The notes: generated by a model not told the origin, from the letters alone. Shown: positions 23,301-35,936, counted from the first letter of the stretch. The stretch is 64,000 bases of DNA from Hemerocallis citrina (GCA_017893485.1 CM030366.1:104939796-105003795); one strand, 5' to 3'. A program made the numbers and translations.

Positions 23301-24270
23301 GCTGTGTTGGCGCTGCAGTCGGGAGGAGCATACAGGGGGATGGCAGGGTGAGGTGCAGTGGGCACGGCGACTGGTCGGTAGCCAGGGGACGATGTTGCTG
23401 ACATTTCTGCGTCAGAGGGAGGGCAGCACAAGGCTAGGGTTGCTGCAGAGCATCACCTAGTGCCGGGGTGAACAGTGCACGGAGGGGCGGCGCGGTGGTC
23501 CACTAATGCTGGCGTCGCAACTAGGAGGCAGGGGAGAGACGGAAGGCACTTATGTCATTGCTATTGCTGCTGGGGCAGCGCGACGAGATGAGCACAGGGC
23601 GGTCAGGGTCTGGCGCTGTAGAGGTGCGATGCACGGGGCGGCTCTGGCTTGGAAGAACCAGAGGAACGCGGGAGAGGGGAAGGAGGATGAGAACAGGCGG
23701 CTGATGTAGTGGGTTGAAGAAGCTAGGGTTTTCGGGAGCATTGGATGGAAAAGACGAAACGACTGGGGGGTGGGGAGTCAGGGTATATGCAGGAGGGGGT
23801 GTATATATAGGGTAGTTATAGGGTATTGGTTAAACAGGTTTTGGGTTAGGTTATTAGGATGGGAGTAATAGGGTTTTAATGGGTTATTGGGTTTATATGG
23901 TAGAATCCAATAGGGGAAAATAGGGTTTTGGGAAAATAAAATAACCAATAAAGATATACAATTAGGATTTTATAGAAATACTAATAATAATAATAATAAA
24001 AATAATAATAATAACAATAAAAATAATAATAGTAATAATAATAACAGTAATAGTAATAATAATAAAAATCAAAGTAATAATAACAATAATAAGATTTGTA
24101 TTTCAATATAAAAACCATAGAAAATAGTTACAACTAAAATTATTGATCAAAAATAGATTTTAATAGAAGATCCAACAATACATTTTGACCAAAAAATTTG
24201 AAAGCTAAAGAAAATAATTTACAAAAATTTTAAATACAGAAAGTACGGATTTGCGAAAACAGGGGTTACA
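20307..24270 (-). mobile_element. Solo LTR, family A, inside a LINE
   Basis: Plus start TGTCACGCCCC and end AGGGGTTACA, with GGGGT on both sides and no interior, inserted in the LINE ORF2. Opposite orientation to 12789-17234 and readable as its reverse complement throughout. Contains the CAAGTATCAAG array (20860-21300), the GATCATC patch (22975-23235), the GC-rich leader (23270-23760), a minus-strand TATATATA at 23802-23809 and an AAT tract (23981-24100). Confidence 0.93.
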
Positions 24271-24275
24271 GGGGT
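24271..24275. repeat. Target duplication GGGGT, right copy
   Basis: Pairs with 20302-20306. Confidence 0.9.
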
Positions 24276-25870
24276 TCAATTTGTTGGCAGGGATCTTGGT
24301 GAAGATTTTTAGAGATCACTTTATAAGACTGATAGGTCTGTAGTCTGAAACTGAGTTAGCACCTTCGCATTTGAGTATGAGCATGATGTTGGAGTAGTTC
24401 AACCTACTAATGTCTGCTTTACCATTTTGTATATCTAACAACATGCAATAAATATCTACGTGTATCACATCCCAAAACTTATGATAAAAACTCATAGAAT
24501 AGCCATCAGGCCCAGGGACCTTGTCTCCACTCATGTCAAAGACAGCCTTCTTCACCTCTTCCAAGCTAAAAGGAGCCTCCAAATATGATAGGTTTTCATT
24601 GGGATGAGGGTAGAGTGCTTGCCAATCAACCCTGAATTCTGAAGATGATGAGGTACCACAGATTTCTCCTAAGTGATCTTCAAAACATGACTTCATGACA
24701 ACCTGGGATGAGATCAGATCCCCATTGTGCATTAGTGAATAGATATAGTTCTTCCTTCTTCTTCCATTAGCAATAGAGTGAAAGAATTTAGTATTAGCAT
24801 CACCTTGCTTAATCCAAGTAACTCTAGATTTCTGCCTCCTATAAGTCACTTCTGTCTTGACAAAGGCCTGATATTCTTTCTGAGTTGTTAGGAGTTCTTC
24901 AGATTGAGCTAAGTCGAGTGTGTTATCATCAGCTGCAATATCAAGCTGATGGATTCTATCCAACAGGGCCTTCTTCTGTATAGTAATGTGATCAAACACC
25001 TCATTCCTCCATCTTCTAATTCTCCTCTTCAACAATACTAGTTTCTGAGGAAATCTGTCAACCGAAGAGCCTCTACATACAAAACCTCTCCCCCAGTTAG
25101 TCACTGCAGGTGTGAAACTATCATTTGCAAACCATGCTTTCTCAAATCTGAAGTAGTGGATTCTGTTCTCAGTGGCTTTTGCGTCAAGAATGATGGGGTA
25201 GTGGTCTAATGAGATTCTTGGGAGGGAGTGTTGGATACAATATGGATGTAATTGTTCATATTTGCTAGTAATTAGGAACCTATCTAATCTTGCAAGGGGA
25301 GTATTAGATCTCAAGTTGGACCAAGTAAACTTTTTTTGCAAGGGGGAGGTCAATAAGTTCAAGCTGCTGAATAGAGTTTCTAAATTCTTTCATATCTCTA
25401 CCAGAGCTTTGGTCTCTATTCCTGTCTAGATTGTACAAGGTAACATTAAAGACCACATAGGACCCAGGCATCACATAGCAATCTTCTCCTTTGGCAGATT
25501 TCACTGAAGTACATGATTCTATCATCAAGCTCAAATGGTGCATAGACTGAAATGAGAGACCACTCCATATCTGTTACTCTGTTTCTGAAAGATACTAAAA
25601 TTGAGAAAATATCTACTGCAGAATAAAAGCAATTCAGAATATTTTCATCCCATCCTATAAGAACACCTCCACATATGCCGATTGCAACTAGTTCCACCCA
25701 TTTGTTGAACCCCCACTGGTCAGTAGCTTCCCAGTAGAAGGGCAATTGAGCTTGGTTTCTTGTAGGCACACCACTGATACTTTAGCACTTATATACCATC
25801 TTTGATCAGGGCAGTTGCCCAACCCTCTCCAATTCCAACTGGCTATCTTCATTGAAAAATGTGAAACAAA
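24276..25870 (-). pseudogene. L1-type LINE ORF2, endonuclease and RT N-terminal part
   Basis: The frame starts near 25855 with MKIASWNWRGLGN and CLQETKL, the usual opening of plant L1 endonucleases. GGVLIGWDENILNC and SLISVYAPFE follow in a second frame. The long frame 24316-25362 carries KKFTWSNL, ARLDRFLIT, SLDHYPIIL (endonuclease end), RVTWIKQGDANTKFFHSIAN, then GDKVPGPDGYSMSFYHKFWD and SDYRPISLI (RT blocks). Frameshifts near 25770, 25500 and 25330 and a disrupted segment near 24310 inactivate it. ORF2 would nick target DNA and reverse-transcribe the LINE RNA. Confidence 0.9.
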
Positions 25871-26460
25871 CAGCCAAAACAATATCAAAGAAAAACAGCA
25901 TGTAAATTTAGAGCACATAGTTAGTATATTTATGTTGACCAGGGGGATCAATAAAGGCATTCTCTGGTTGCTTAAGTCTATCAATTGAGTGTGTGGCTCA
26001 ATATCCTCCACTCCTATAGATCTAGTTATCTCATTAATATCCTCTTTCGATAGTAAAGCAAAAGGGTTCTGGCATTGGTAACTGAAACAATAGAAGATGA
26101 GGCACCTTCTTTTTTGAGGGAGGATGCAGTGCGGATAGAGGTAGCCTGGTGCTTCATGAATGTCCTTATGCTAGAATTCTTAGAGGTAGATCTACTTCTC
26201 TTCCTGCGCTTGCTAGGCCCATCTTCAAAGCCAAGGGGGTGCTGAGTATGAACTGGATTGTGACTGAGGCTTAGGCTTGCAGAAGATTAATGACCTGGTG
26301 AGTGGGGTAGTTCGTCCTCGTTCTAGTCTTTTAATGGATTTGAGGTCCAACTATTGCACGTCATCTTCAGTGTAGACTCTAACTGGAGCTCCTAAACCTT
26401 CCTTACCCCATCGTCTTTTTGGCTCAGAGACTTTCTAGGGTCTACCTTTCTTCCTTTTAC
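25871..26460 (-). pseudogene. Probable LINE ORF1 C-terminal part
   Basis: Upstream of ORF2 on the same strand the translation is rich in Ser, Lys and Arg (GPSKRRKRSRSTSKNSSIRT near 26150-26230). That is common for the tail of plant L1 ORF1 proteins before ORF2. Stops are frequent and no domain core is visible. Confidence 0.45.
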
Positions 26461-27600
26461 CTAATTCAGTTCCGGGTACATACTAAATGTTCCATATTAG
26501 TACCCATCCCTTGTGAGCCTGGGTATTGTCCTGAGTGAGAATGTAGATTTGAGTGTGGTTCATTGGGCATGCAACTGTGACCAAGTTTCCCCGTTAGTAG
26601 GCCCGGGGAAGGTTTAGGTCGGTGATGAGCGGGGAAAGCCCTTTGGAGAGCCACAATAGGTTTGGTTGGTGCCTCAGTGATGGCTGGAACGGTGTTAGGA
26701 TCTTCTACTTCGTATTCCTTCCACGGAACCTCTACCTTGACTTTGATGATTTTGCCATTATAGCGTAAGGGAATTTTAGGCATTGGTGATGCATGGAGGA
26801 GACCGCCTACAGGTCATCTAACCAGTGCCTACCTAGGATCAGCTCGTAAGACGAGGGTGCATCAATGACGCAGAATTCCACTGACATGTTGACTGGTCCA
26901 AGACCCATGGGGATGGTTCATTTTCATCGTGGTAAGGTGGAGTTTACTTTCATCTTCCTCAATATTTTAGAAAGTGTGAAGTGGGCAGACATTCATTGTG
27001 GCACTAGTGTCGAGTTGCACGAAATGATTGTTGAGTTTCACTATGACATGCAGGGGATCTGGCAGGTCTCTCTCAGAAAAGAAAATAATGGGAGGACAAA
27101 AGTTGATTGAGGCTAGATCTTTCAGAGTAGATGGCTCAATGTCAGCCTTTACACAGGCCTTTTAAAGTACATTAAAGAGTACTTGTTGATGGGTCGGGCT
27201 TGATTAACTGCAAAATTGTGGCCTTCGCTGGGAGCTTCCCAAGATGCTCAATGAGACCATACCCTTAATCTTCTTCCATCGGTGTGGCCTCCTCATCATT
27301 GTCTTGTGTGGCCATCGGCGGCTGGATCCTGTTTGATTGACAACTTGCCACCTCTTATGATTAGCATGACATCAATGTCCTCAGGCTGCATGTTGTGCCC
27401 AGATGCATCAGATATGGTGGACTGCTTGGAGGGTGAGGGGTTAGATGTGGAAGCCTCAGGTGGAGTTGCTCTGGTGGGTAGCTGAAGGATGGATTTTAGA
27501 GGCTTAAGGATAGGAGTAGGTGATGATGGGGGGTTGGTTAGTGGTCGAAGGACTAGGATTGACGAGACAAGGATGACGGTGAAGTGGGAGATTATGGAGG
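26461..27600 (-). pseudogene. Tat-like gag end and protease relic
   Basis: Minus-strand pieces give a Pro/Ser-rich linker with SGHNMQPEDIDVMLIIRGGK (about 27330-27400), LASINFCPPIIFSERD-like text near 27060-27115, VKLNNHFVQLDTSATMNVC (about 27000-27050, where D-T-S replaces the usual protease D-[ST]-G) and PSSYELILGRHWLDDL followed by a His-Gln-Cys-Leu-Lys-Phe-Pro block and KVEVPWKEYEVED (26466-26870). This order fits Tat/Ogre-type Gypsy proteases. Stops and frameshifts are common. It is not part of the Reina-type element to the right. Confidence 0.55.
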
Positions 27601-27804
27601 TTTAAGAACCCACGATGCCGGTGATGTTGCGTTTGCTGCTTGAGGCAGCCTAAGGATCTGGTTAGGATTGCATGCATCATTAACTGCTATGCGGGTGGTA
27701 GCTGGCTCTTCCAGCGTGATCGATTCCGTGGACTTTCGCCTTTAGGGACATGCTCCTTCCATTCCACCGGCAACTCTTATATCTCCCATTTTGGCTCGGG
27801 AAAC
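27601..27804. other. Unassigned stretch between the Tat-like relic and an LTR
   Basis: No domain could be read on either strand. It borders the LTR at 27805 without a target duplication. Confidence 0.4.
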
Positions 27805-30369
27805 TATCACGCCCCGCTTCCCAAAAATACGGAATACGAGCATATGACATTGGCCGAGCAAATAAATAACGTCACCCATAAGTTATTTATCCGATCAGCT
27901 CACCAATATAATCAATACAAAACAATTGCGCATGCAATATTAATAATCTCATGAACAATAATACTTGGAATGAAGCAATATGAAATATCCAAATACAATA
28001 AATCAACGTCTGGAAGTAAATAATAATATCCGGGTAATAAGCTCATTACAATAATAAATTCCAAACACAATAATAATAAGTCTCAATAAAATAGTTCAAT
28101 GAAATAATATTCAATTATAAAGCAATAGTTCTTTAGAAAGTTTGTTCTCCAATCCTAGCAGGCAATTCTCCTTCAACACCTGTGAACACTTCATCTAAAA
28201 AGGTGAGAAAAATTTTCCTTAGAGCAAGTCATGGATAGCAAGTAGAGAAAGCAAGGAACAATAGAATAACGATATAACAATGAATTCAATGGATCAATAG
28301 GAATCAATAACATGGGACAATAGCAATAATCAAAATCAATATTAATGGATGCAATCGTTATAAACAATAATTCAATATTCGATAACAATGTTCCATCCAT
28401 AAAAATAATTTATCCATAAGATGCTACAAGATCACAAGATCACAAGAGCACAAGATCACAAGATAACGATATAGGGAACCACAGGCCCCTTATCCGAATA
28501 CAGTCCCTATATTGTCCACTACTAGAGTCAACCCTTAAACCCCGGCTTGTTAATTATTTTATCGATGCAACAATACAATATACAATTTAGAGACATTAGA
28601 TGAACGATAGTAACAATAGAGGAACAATAGGATGATAAATTTGGATAGGACAATTAGAATGATGACAATGGGACATTAGGATCATGCAATGCAACATATA
28701 TACTTAAATTCATGCAATACTACGATATAGGAATAATTAATTTAAGAAAATTTGGAAAATGAAATTCTGGACATAAAACACAACAGTAGTAAATCAGTCA
28801 TAACTTTTGCAATACAACTCAGAATTCAGCGATTCAAGATGTTCTGGAAAATAGAAACATAGGGCTACAACTCTTATTCGGAAAGTTATTTATTTTAAGA
28901 TCATTTACTGGGTCGAAAAAGTCATGCAAAATACAGACAGCATGCAACATACAGATTTTTGGGTATCTTTTATGAAATAAATTAATTAAACATGATGGAT
29001 ATCAATTCTATTAATCAATAAACTTTATAATCAGCGTGATGGGTTCAATAGCATGGTAAATACAATGAAGAATACACACATACAATATTTCAACATCAAC
29101 CAAGCATCAATCGATCAATCAAACATACAACCTAGCAATTATTTCTACAATAGATTAATTGTGTTGTGACTATATGCATAACCCTATTAACGATACAATA
29201 TGAATACATGAAAGATTCAATCTTTGGAGTTAAAAGTGGCACAAAGTCAATAATATTGGGGTTAGCTCGTGTAAACCCTCAATAGACCCAACGAAAGATA
29301 ATCAATACAATGATATGATAAACGATTAGGATCTACTTGCGGAATTTCAATAAAAACTTGAATTTGATACAAGATTCAATTCAAAAGGGAAGTGACTTGC
29401 CTTATTAACGATTAATTTGAATACCAAGAATAACGGGATGAGATTTCCGGAGCAATGAAACACGAACGGAACACGCACAAAAGCACGTGCAAACAACGTG
29501 CAATACCAAAATAGCATAACAACTCCAACAGCAACTCAAGTTCTGGATCCCAAACAACAAACATCAAAACGGATCCTCCACTTCTTCCAAAATAGTAAAC
29601 ACCAAACCAACTCCCTACTCCCGAACAGCACACAGTAAGTCGACCACATCAATGGCAGAAAGAGCTTCGACTCGACTGGCGGCGGCGGGGTGACGGCGAC
29701 TGGGCGGGGGAAAGCCCAGGTGACGGTCGATGGCGCAGCAAGGGACGATTGTGGAGACAAGGGTTACAATGGGTACGACAGTGACGTCGACGGCAGATGA
29801 AGATGTGATGGTGGAGGCAGAGGTTGAAGGAGGTCGGCAATGGTGGATGGGTGGCAGCGGGGTGTAGGAAGTCAATGGGTGCAGGCAGTGGCAGGAGGTT
29901 GATGATGAGGTGATGGAGCTCTTCGGTGGTGGGGTGAGAGGGTGACGAAGAGGATGGAAAATGGCGGTGCGGAGGAAGGAGCAGGGATGGAGAAGATGAA
30001 CAGGAGAGAAGGGAGGGGGTTGCACAGGGATAGGTTAGGGGGGTAGCACAGTGGTGGCTGGGGTTTTGTAGGGTTAGGGTAGTATAGATTAGTATATATA
30101 GGGGGTTTAGATATGTAGGGTTAATGGGTTATTGGGTAGGAATCCAATAGGAAATAGGCTATAGGGTTTAGGGTATAGGGATCCAATAAGGAAATAGCCA
30201 AATAAAAAATAGGATTATATAACAAAATATAATTTGTACAACAATATATAAGTTATTTGAAATAACTACAAATGCAATTAATAAATAGAAATAGATTTTT
30301 AATTAACAATCGAAAGAAGTAATAATAATAACTTTGATAACAATAATAACAATAATTATAATCACAAGG

Positions 30370-30436
<67 letters not shown>

Positions 30437-30696
30437 GATTATATAACAAAATATAAATTTATTAAAATAACCCACATAGCAATAATACATTTGATTTGGC
30501 TCAAATATAAATAGCCGATCAATAAGAAATAGAAAGTAAGGTTAAAATACACCATTATTCAAAATGAATAAAATTTTCAATTAAAAAACACATTAATAAA
30601 ATATCCGAAACGAATTTAGCATAAAATAATTTTTTTTGAATAATCAAGATATAGAAATTACACGGAAAATACTTATTGGCGGGAATGGGGGTTACA
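27805..30696 (-). mobile_element. Diverged family A LTR marking a rearrangement joint
   Basis: Plus start TATCACGCCCCGCTTCCC (TG changed to TA) and end GGGGGTTACA match the family A ends; an AAT tract (30365-30440), GC-rich leader (29640-30060) and a minus-strand TATATATA (30093-30100) sit where expected. A short CACAAGAT array is at about 28430-28465. Flanks differ (GAAAC before, GCGAT after), and the two sides belong to different elements: a Tat-like relic to the left, Reina-type RT to the right. Confidence 0.85.
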
Positions 30697-31109
30697 GCGA
30701 TGGCTTCCATCTCTTGGGGTAGAGCTCTTCGTCAATGAAGAGGGTGTTGATATATGTGTCATCATACACATTCAAGTACTAGGAGCGTTTGTTAAACCAT
30801 ACGGCATCACAAGACACACATACAACCAATCCTTCATCTTGAAAGCAATCTTCCACTCATCTCCGAGACGAATTTGAAACTAATGGTACCCACTCTTCAA
30901 ATCAATCTTCGAAAAGATAGTGGCTCCGGCGAGCTGATCCAACATATCATCAATCGTGGAATAGGAAACTTGTACTTGACAGTCATTTTGTTGATGGCAC
31001 GACTGTCAATACAGACTCTCCAGCTTCCATCCTTCTTGAGCACAAGGAGAGCTAGGACTCCACATGGACTGAGGTTTTCTCTAATGAAACATTTTTCTAA
31101 GCATCAATG
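30697..31109 (-). pseudogene. Reina-type chromovirus RT fragment
   Basis: Translated minus-strand pieces read [46 protein letters not shown], then [18 protein letters not shown], a short gap where about a dozen residues are missing, and VYDDTYINTLFIDEEL, the catalytic YDD region. Frames shift several times. It continues from 37411-37521 across the inserted LTR and is cut off at 30696. Confidence 0.88.
31104..31109. repeat. Flanking repeat TCAATG, left copy
   Basis: Equals 37406-37411 beyond the LTR at 31110-37405. Six bases match rather than the usual five. Confidence 0.75.
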
Positions 31110-31560
31110 TGTAACACCCCAAATTCCAAAATACAACTGAATTCGAAGTTCCACGGGATCTTTACACTTCTTTCGTACAATTTTACAAGGAAATAAAGAA
31201 CTTTTGTTACATCAGAGTTTACAATTACATTACATATTTACAGCGGAAGCAAATTACAATAATTTACATAAATTGAAATGTATAACACTTGAATCATTCC
31301 TTAATCAGCATGCATTCTTTAGTCTTGTTAACCACTTTATCCTGCATAGAAACTGTGGGCGCGTCAGTTGCTTACAACCAACGAAATATTATACACAACT
31401 ATCCTCTCTATGCCGAAAACAATATAACGATTCTCAAATACTTAAACAATCAAAAACATGATCACAAACAGAACTACAAGGGGCTATCCTATAGATATCG
31501 TGTAGTGCGGTGCACTTAGTGCTTAATGCAGTTATGTATATTATATGACACTAATGCGAA

Positions 31561-31653
31561 CTTGTTCAGATTCTATGTATCCCATACTATATAGGTCTGA
31601 GGGCAAGCCCTTAACCGTTCTTCATCTTGTAGGGTTCAATCCCTCGTCATAAC
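31561..31653 (-). repeat. Conserved ~95-bp LTR block, copy 2 of 8
   Basis: Contains GATTCTATGTATCCCATACT, GGGCAAGCCCTTAAC and GGGTTCAATCCCTCG. Confidence 0.85.
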
Positions 31654-32260
31654 TTAAACTACTTCAGTAACTACGACAAGTATCCTAGATGTTCTATGAG
31701 TACGAGCTCATGTCCAGACTGTAGCGCCCCGAATTTCTAATATTATATCTTAGAAAATACGTGGCACAATTTCCAGCATCAACTTCAATGTAATATTAAA
31801 CACAACTTAATACTAATAAAATTTTCAACTTTCATTACAATAATCAATTACATAGCACAGCGGAATACAATACATCTTAAATTACAAACTCTCTTTTCTT
31901 AACAACAATTTATTTTACAATTACACAAATCATTCCATCACTTGAACTCAAGCATCCAAATCCGAGCTATAAGAAATCACCTGTAAAATATGAGGCTAGA
32001 GATAACCCTAACCCCCAAAACTAAAGGGGTCAGCCATAAAGGTGTGAGTGACATAAAAAAAACAAACAGCATAAATAAACATCTAAGCATGGATTCATAA
32101 ACAACATGTAATAAACAAGAATACATAAATTATGACGTAGCAAGGAAACATGAAAATATCAAGTGAAGCTAACTAAGTGTCAAGTGTAGAAAACAGGAAA
32201 ACACATGCGTAAAACCAAGTCAAGAAAACACAATTCTATATGCTGACTCTCTAATGCGTA

Positions 32261-32351
32261 CTTGTCGGAGTCTATGCATCCCACTCTACATAGGTCCGGT
32301 GCAAGCCCTTAACGTCTCCACATTGTAGGGTTTAATCCCCCGCTATGCAAC
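32261..32351 (-). repeat. Conserved ~95-bp LTR block, copy 3 of 8
   Basis: Contains TCTATGCATCCCACTCTACA, GCAAGCCCTTAACG and ATCCCCCGCTATGCAAC. Confidence 0.85.
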
Positions 32352-32399
32352 TAATCCTAACACGATGACTACTACGAGATAAAGATAAACTGTGAGCAT

Positions 32400-32650
32400 T
32401 AGCCCATGCCCCGATAATTCCGGAGGTCAATCTCTATCCACAGATAATTTCGGAGACTATTTCACTCACACCTGAAAATCTTCGAGAATACCCCACACCA
32501 CAAGCAATGGCACCTCATCACACGAATACCACATGTGTGTCGCCTCGACCCCGATAATTCCGGAGACCAATCCCACACCATAGGTAATTCCGGAGACTAT
32601 TTCACTCACACCTAGATAATTCCGGGGATTGTCTCACACCGCAAGCCATA
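32400..32650. repeat. LTR minisatellite, GATAATTCCGGAG type
   Basis: Repeated units of the CCCGATAATTCCGGAGA kind alternate with CACACC. Occupies the slot next to the conserved block. A related unit (CCCGATAATTCTGGAG) is in the slot of 43269-46376. Confidence 0.75.
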
Positions 32651-33029
32651 CTGAGGTCCATAACTCATGTTCCCGTTCATCATATCACCACTAGTGCCTG
32701 TCCTTATCATTTAGGTTTTTTAATTACTTAACGAATCTCCTAGAGTTTGTGTATCCTACCGGACTTAACGCAACAACTGATCAACTAAAATGCCTCAACA
32801 GGCCCAAACATAAACAACTCAACTGCCGGTATACTAGGGTCACACACACCCTCTAGAGACTCAAACTCAAATATCCAAACCAAACTTCCAACATAAATTG
32901 CTCAACTTAACATCTTGAAAACATATGTTCAATAGGAGGTAAAGTATAAAATAGTATGTTATAGATTAAAACATTTAAAGAATAGATCATCTGAAAGAAC
33001 ATTCGGAAATATGAAGATACATCAGTATC

Positions 33030-33371
33030 AGTCAACTGTAGAAAAGGGTAAGTCGACTGTCCAGAGATAAAATCTAGTAGCTTTGGGAAAATAAATCTAA
33101 GTATTATAAGTCGACTGAAAAGGTCATAAGTCGACTATCCAGAGATGAAATCCGATAATCTTTAAGAAAGTATTCTAAGTATAGCAGTCGACTGAAAAGG
33201 GAATAGGTCGACTGTCCAGAACGTAAAATTACAATAACTTCAAAAATAATTCTAAGTGTACCAGTCGACTGTAAAAGGTATAGGTCGACTGTCCAGAAGG
33301 AAATTTCAAGAAAACTAAGCAACATAGCAGCCGGGTGGTATCAGTCGACTGAGAATTCGCGACAGTCGACT
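33030..33371. repeat. 78-bp tandem array carrying CAGTCGACTG palindromes
   Basis: Three units of 77-78 bp begin at about 33051, 33129 and 33207, with a fourth diverged unit from 33284. Each has two GTCGAC-centred palindromes (for example CAGTCGACTG at 33185-33194 and 33262-33271) linked by TCCAGA and TTCTAAGT. At least nine palindromes or near-palindromes occur in 340 bp. Confidence 0.88.
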
Positions 33372-34740
33372 GTCGGCCTTCAGTCTGCAGTATTTTGGTT
33401 GTGCACAATTCAATCGATACATAGTTTTACTTTATGAAAACGATTTCGATAAAAACTTATTTCTTATATAACCAAATACAACTGGTAGGACATATAATAG
33501 TCCATAAAACTAAATCAAATTGCTTGAATTTATGAAAATAGAGATTTTGTTGATTCTTTTGATTAATACATGGATTGTGCATATAATAAAAATAGGGTTT
33601 TCTTAAAAATTTATCGATCACTAAAATAGTTCGTAATTAGATCCAAACATATAAATATCAAATCTCAAGGAATCCCCAAATTGGGTATATCTCCTCAACT
33701 CAACTAATTTCTCAAATTTCAATTTTCCATGACATGATCTCTTGATTCATAACTCTTCCATTCAAATTTCTCAAAAACTGAATTTCTACCACAACTCATA
33801 ACCATAATCAAATTTGTAATCACATACCACTAGGGTTTCTCAAGATCAAATCGTTCATCCATCGAATCCATTATTTTCATAGTCATACTCAAACCCCAAT
33901 CATGCTTTCTAGCAATAAAGTTTAATATCCAAGATCCATTAAACATTCATAGATCAAACAACCAATTTTACCACTCACATAAATGAACAATCAACCAATC
34001 AATTACTCACATACAACATACACAAAATAAAAGAAAAACAAACATGTCACCCACATACAACATTCAAAGAACAAACAAAACAATTATATCACTCACATAC
34101 ATAAAGCAAATAACAAACAATTTACATCACTCACATTAAATGAAGAAATCCCTTGATAAGAAGCCTTTCCTTCGCGAGATCCAAAACCTTCTCCCAAATC
34201 CTCCAAAAATAAGAAAACTCAATGTTGTGCAGTGAAAGACGGCTGCGTTTCTTTTTAAATACCTGGAAAAGAAGTTTTAGGGTTTCTAGACACGTTTGCA
34301 AAATAACCCCTTGAAAATACAACTTTACATAAATAGATCCCTATATTTGGAAACTCGATAAGATCATTTAAATTGAGATTTAAAAGCAAAATAGACTCCT
34401 TAACTCCAACTGGCACTGTTGAAAGGTCCAGAAAATAGTTTTTTGCACTTTCACCCCTCAAAATGACAATTTTGCAAAAAGATCCTTCTTTTTCATAAAA
34501 TTTGCAAATAGATCCAATAAATATCAGAAAAATCTAGAAAAATTAAAAATAAATCCCAAATAATAAATAATGATTTTCCATGAAGAAATTTTAGCTTTTG
34601 AACTTCTCAAGAAAATATTTACACGTGTTTCGCACGTGTAAAAAGATAAATTTTCAGGAAAATATTTATTAAATCTCAAAAAATCATTTTAATTCATTAT
34701 AAACATTTAAAAATAATGTTTAAAAATACGGGGTACTACA

Positions 34741-34745
34741 CAGAC
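34741..34745. repeat. Target duplication CAGAC, right copy
   Basis: Pairs with 31715-31719 around the nested LTR. Confidence 0.9.
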
Positions 34746-34925
34746 AGCCTGGAGGGAAATCTCACGTCATGTCATGACGCATCGTGAAGAACCTATGGAC
34801 AATTCAGCCTCCGTCATGGGACATGACACCACCCGCAGTCAGCAAACACCCCACGAGCGTCGCCTGTGGTACGGATTCCTAGAGACATATCCACGTCATG
34901 TCATGACGCATCGTGAAGACAGCCT
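34746..34925. repeat. Repeat slot of the LTR 31110-37405
   Basis: CACGTCATGTCATGACGCAT occurs twice (about 34762 and 34891), and a related GTCATGGGACATGACACC lies between. The slot was split by the nested LTR, so it now sits 3 kb away from its conserved block. Confidence 0.7.
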
Positions 34926-35699
34926 GTGAATACTCTCACACCATAGCTCCGAGGCCCTCATACTCGTGTTTTTTTTCTCATTTTCATCACGTCTTCACTA
35001 TGTATCTAGTCCTTAGTTATTTGAATCATGAACAAAATCAATTCTCTAGAGTTAGCCCTTCCACTATAACGGTCTCAACCATTTATATCGCATGACCCAA
35101 ATCTTGGTCGTTTCATTTCAAATTTCATTTCAATATATTTCTTTTCAATGCCGGTATGAGGCTTAGCTACACTCTAGTTCTCAATTTCAATTCATAATCA
35201 CAATATTTGAGTTTGCATACTCATATAGTTCTTTTTCACAATTAACATGATTTCCATTCTTTCCAATAATTCAATGTTCCAATTCAATTCATAACATTCT
35301 CATTCAACCACAATAAGTCTTAGTTTCCGTACTATTATTTCTTTTCCTCCAAATTTCAAAAATTATATTTCTCATTTACTTTTCAAAGCACACATTACCC
35401 AAAATAATAAAAAAATTCTTAATGAAACACACTCCAAGTTCTTTTTACACAAAATCCCCTTTTATAAATCTAGCATAACTCAGAAAGTCACTTTTATACT
35501 TGAACTTGTGCAAAATATCGTTTTTTATAAGGTTCTACTCAATTTTTCCTCTCACGCTATTTAAATCAAGTCGAAATAGTGTACAATTATTTTTCATGAA
35601 GTCTACATATTTTTATAACAATTATAGGATTTTTCTCGAATTTTTTAAGTCACAAAATCACCAAAAAAAACTACAAACAAACAATAGTTTTCAAATTGC

Positions 35700-35936
35700 T
35701 GAGTTCAGGAATCGAACCAGCGACCACAGACAAAGCCAGCGCACGCACTAACCAAAGGAACAGAGCACAACCACGTGGTTCGGATTCATTTGAGTCCAAT
35801 CTCGAGTTCGGATTTCTCCAAAAGAAAATAAAATGAAAAAGTCTCTTGTTTGGTTTCGAACCTGAGACCAAGGCCAGAACCAACGCTATAGTAAGCGCGC
35901 CCAACACACCCACTAACCAATTAGGCTAAGTGGCCA
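35700..35936 (-). other. Pair of tRNA-like modules in an LTR
   Basis: Module 1 (about 35700-35760) reads on the minus strand TTTGGTTAGTGCG then CTGGTTCGATTCC. Module 2 (35853-35929) has a perfect A-box-like TAGCCTAATTGG (35918-35929) and a perfect B box GGTTCGAAACC (35853-35863), with about 54 bases between them, wider than in a tRNA. Equivalent pairs occur at 44935-45165, 55975-56210 and 62755-62990. Neither module folds into a complete tRNA. Confidence 0.6.

Larger units (their letters stand above)
31720..34740 (-). mobile_element. Solo LTR nested in the LTR 31110-37405
   Basis: Starts TGTAGCGCCCC, ends GGGGTACTACA, with CAGAC at 31715-31719 and 34741-34745. Contains the conserved block (32261-32351), a CGATAATTCCGGAG minisatellite (32400-32650), a 78-bp tandem array with palindromes (33030-33371) and a minus-strand TATTTAAA-like box at 34252-34261. 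Closely related to the LTR 50731-54090. Confidence 0.92.

Noticed and set aside
29615..30025. 136-residue minus-strand Pro/Ser-rich open frame
   Set aside because: It is the GC-rich leader of a family A LTR; the equivalent patches in other copies do not keep this frame or sequence.
35850..35936. Functional tRNA gene
   Set aside because: A and B boxes are present but about 54 bases apart, and there is no closed acceptor stem, so it is kept only as a tRNA-like module.
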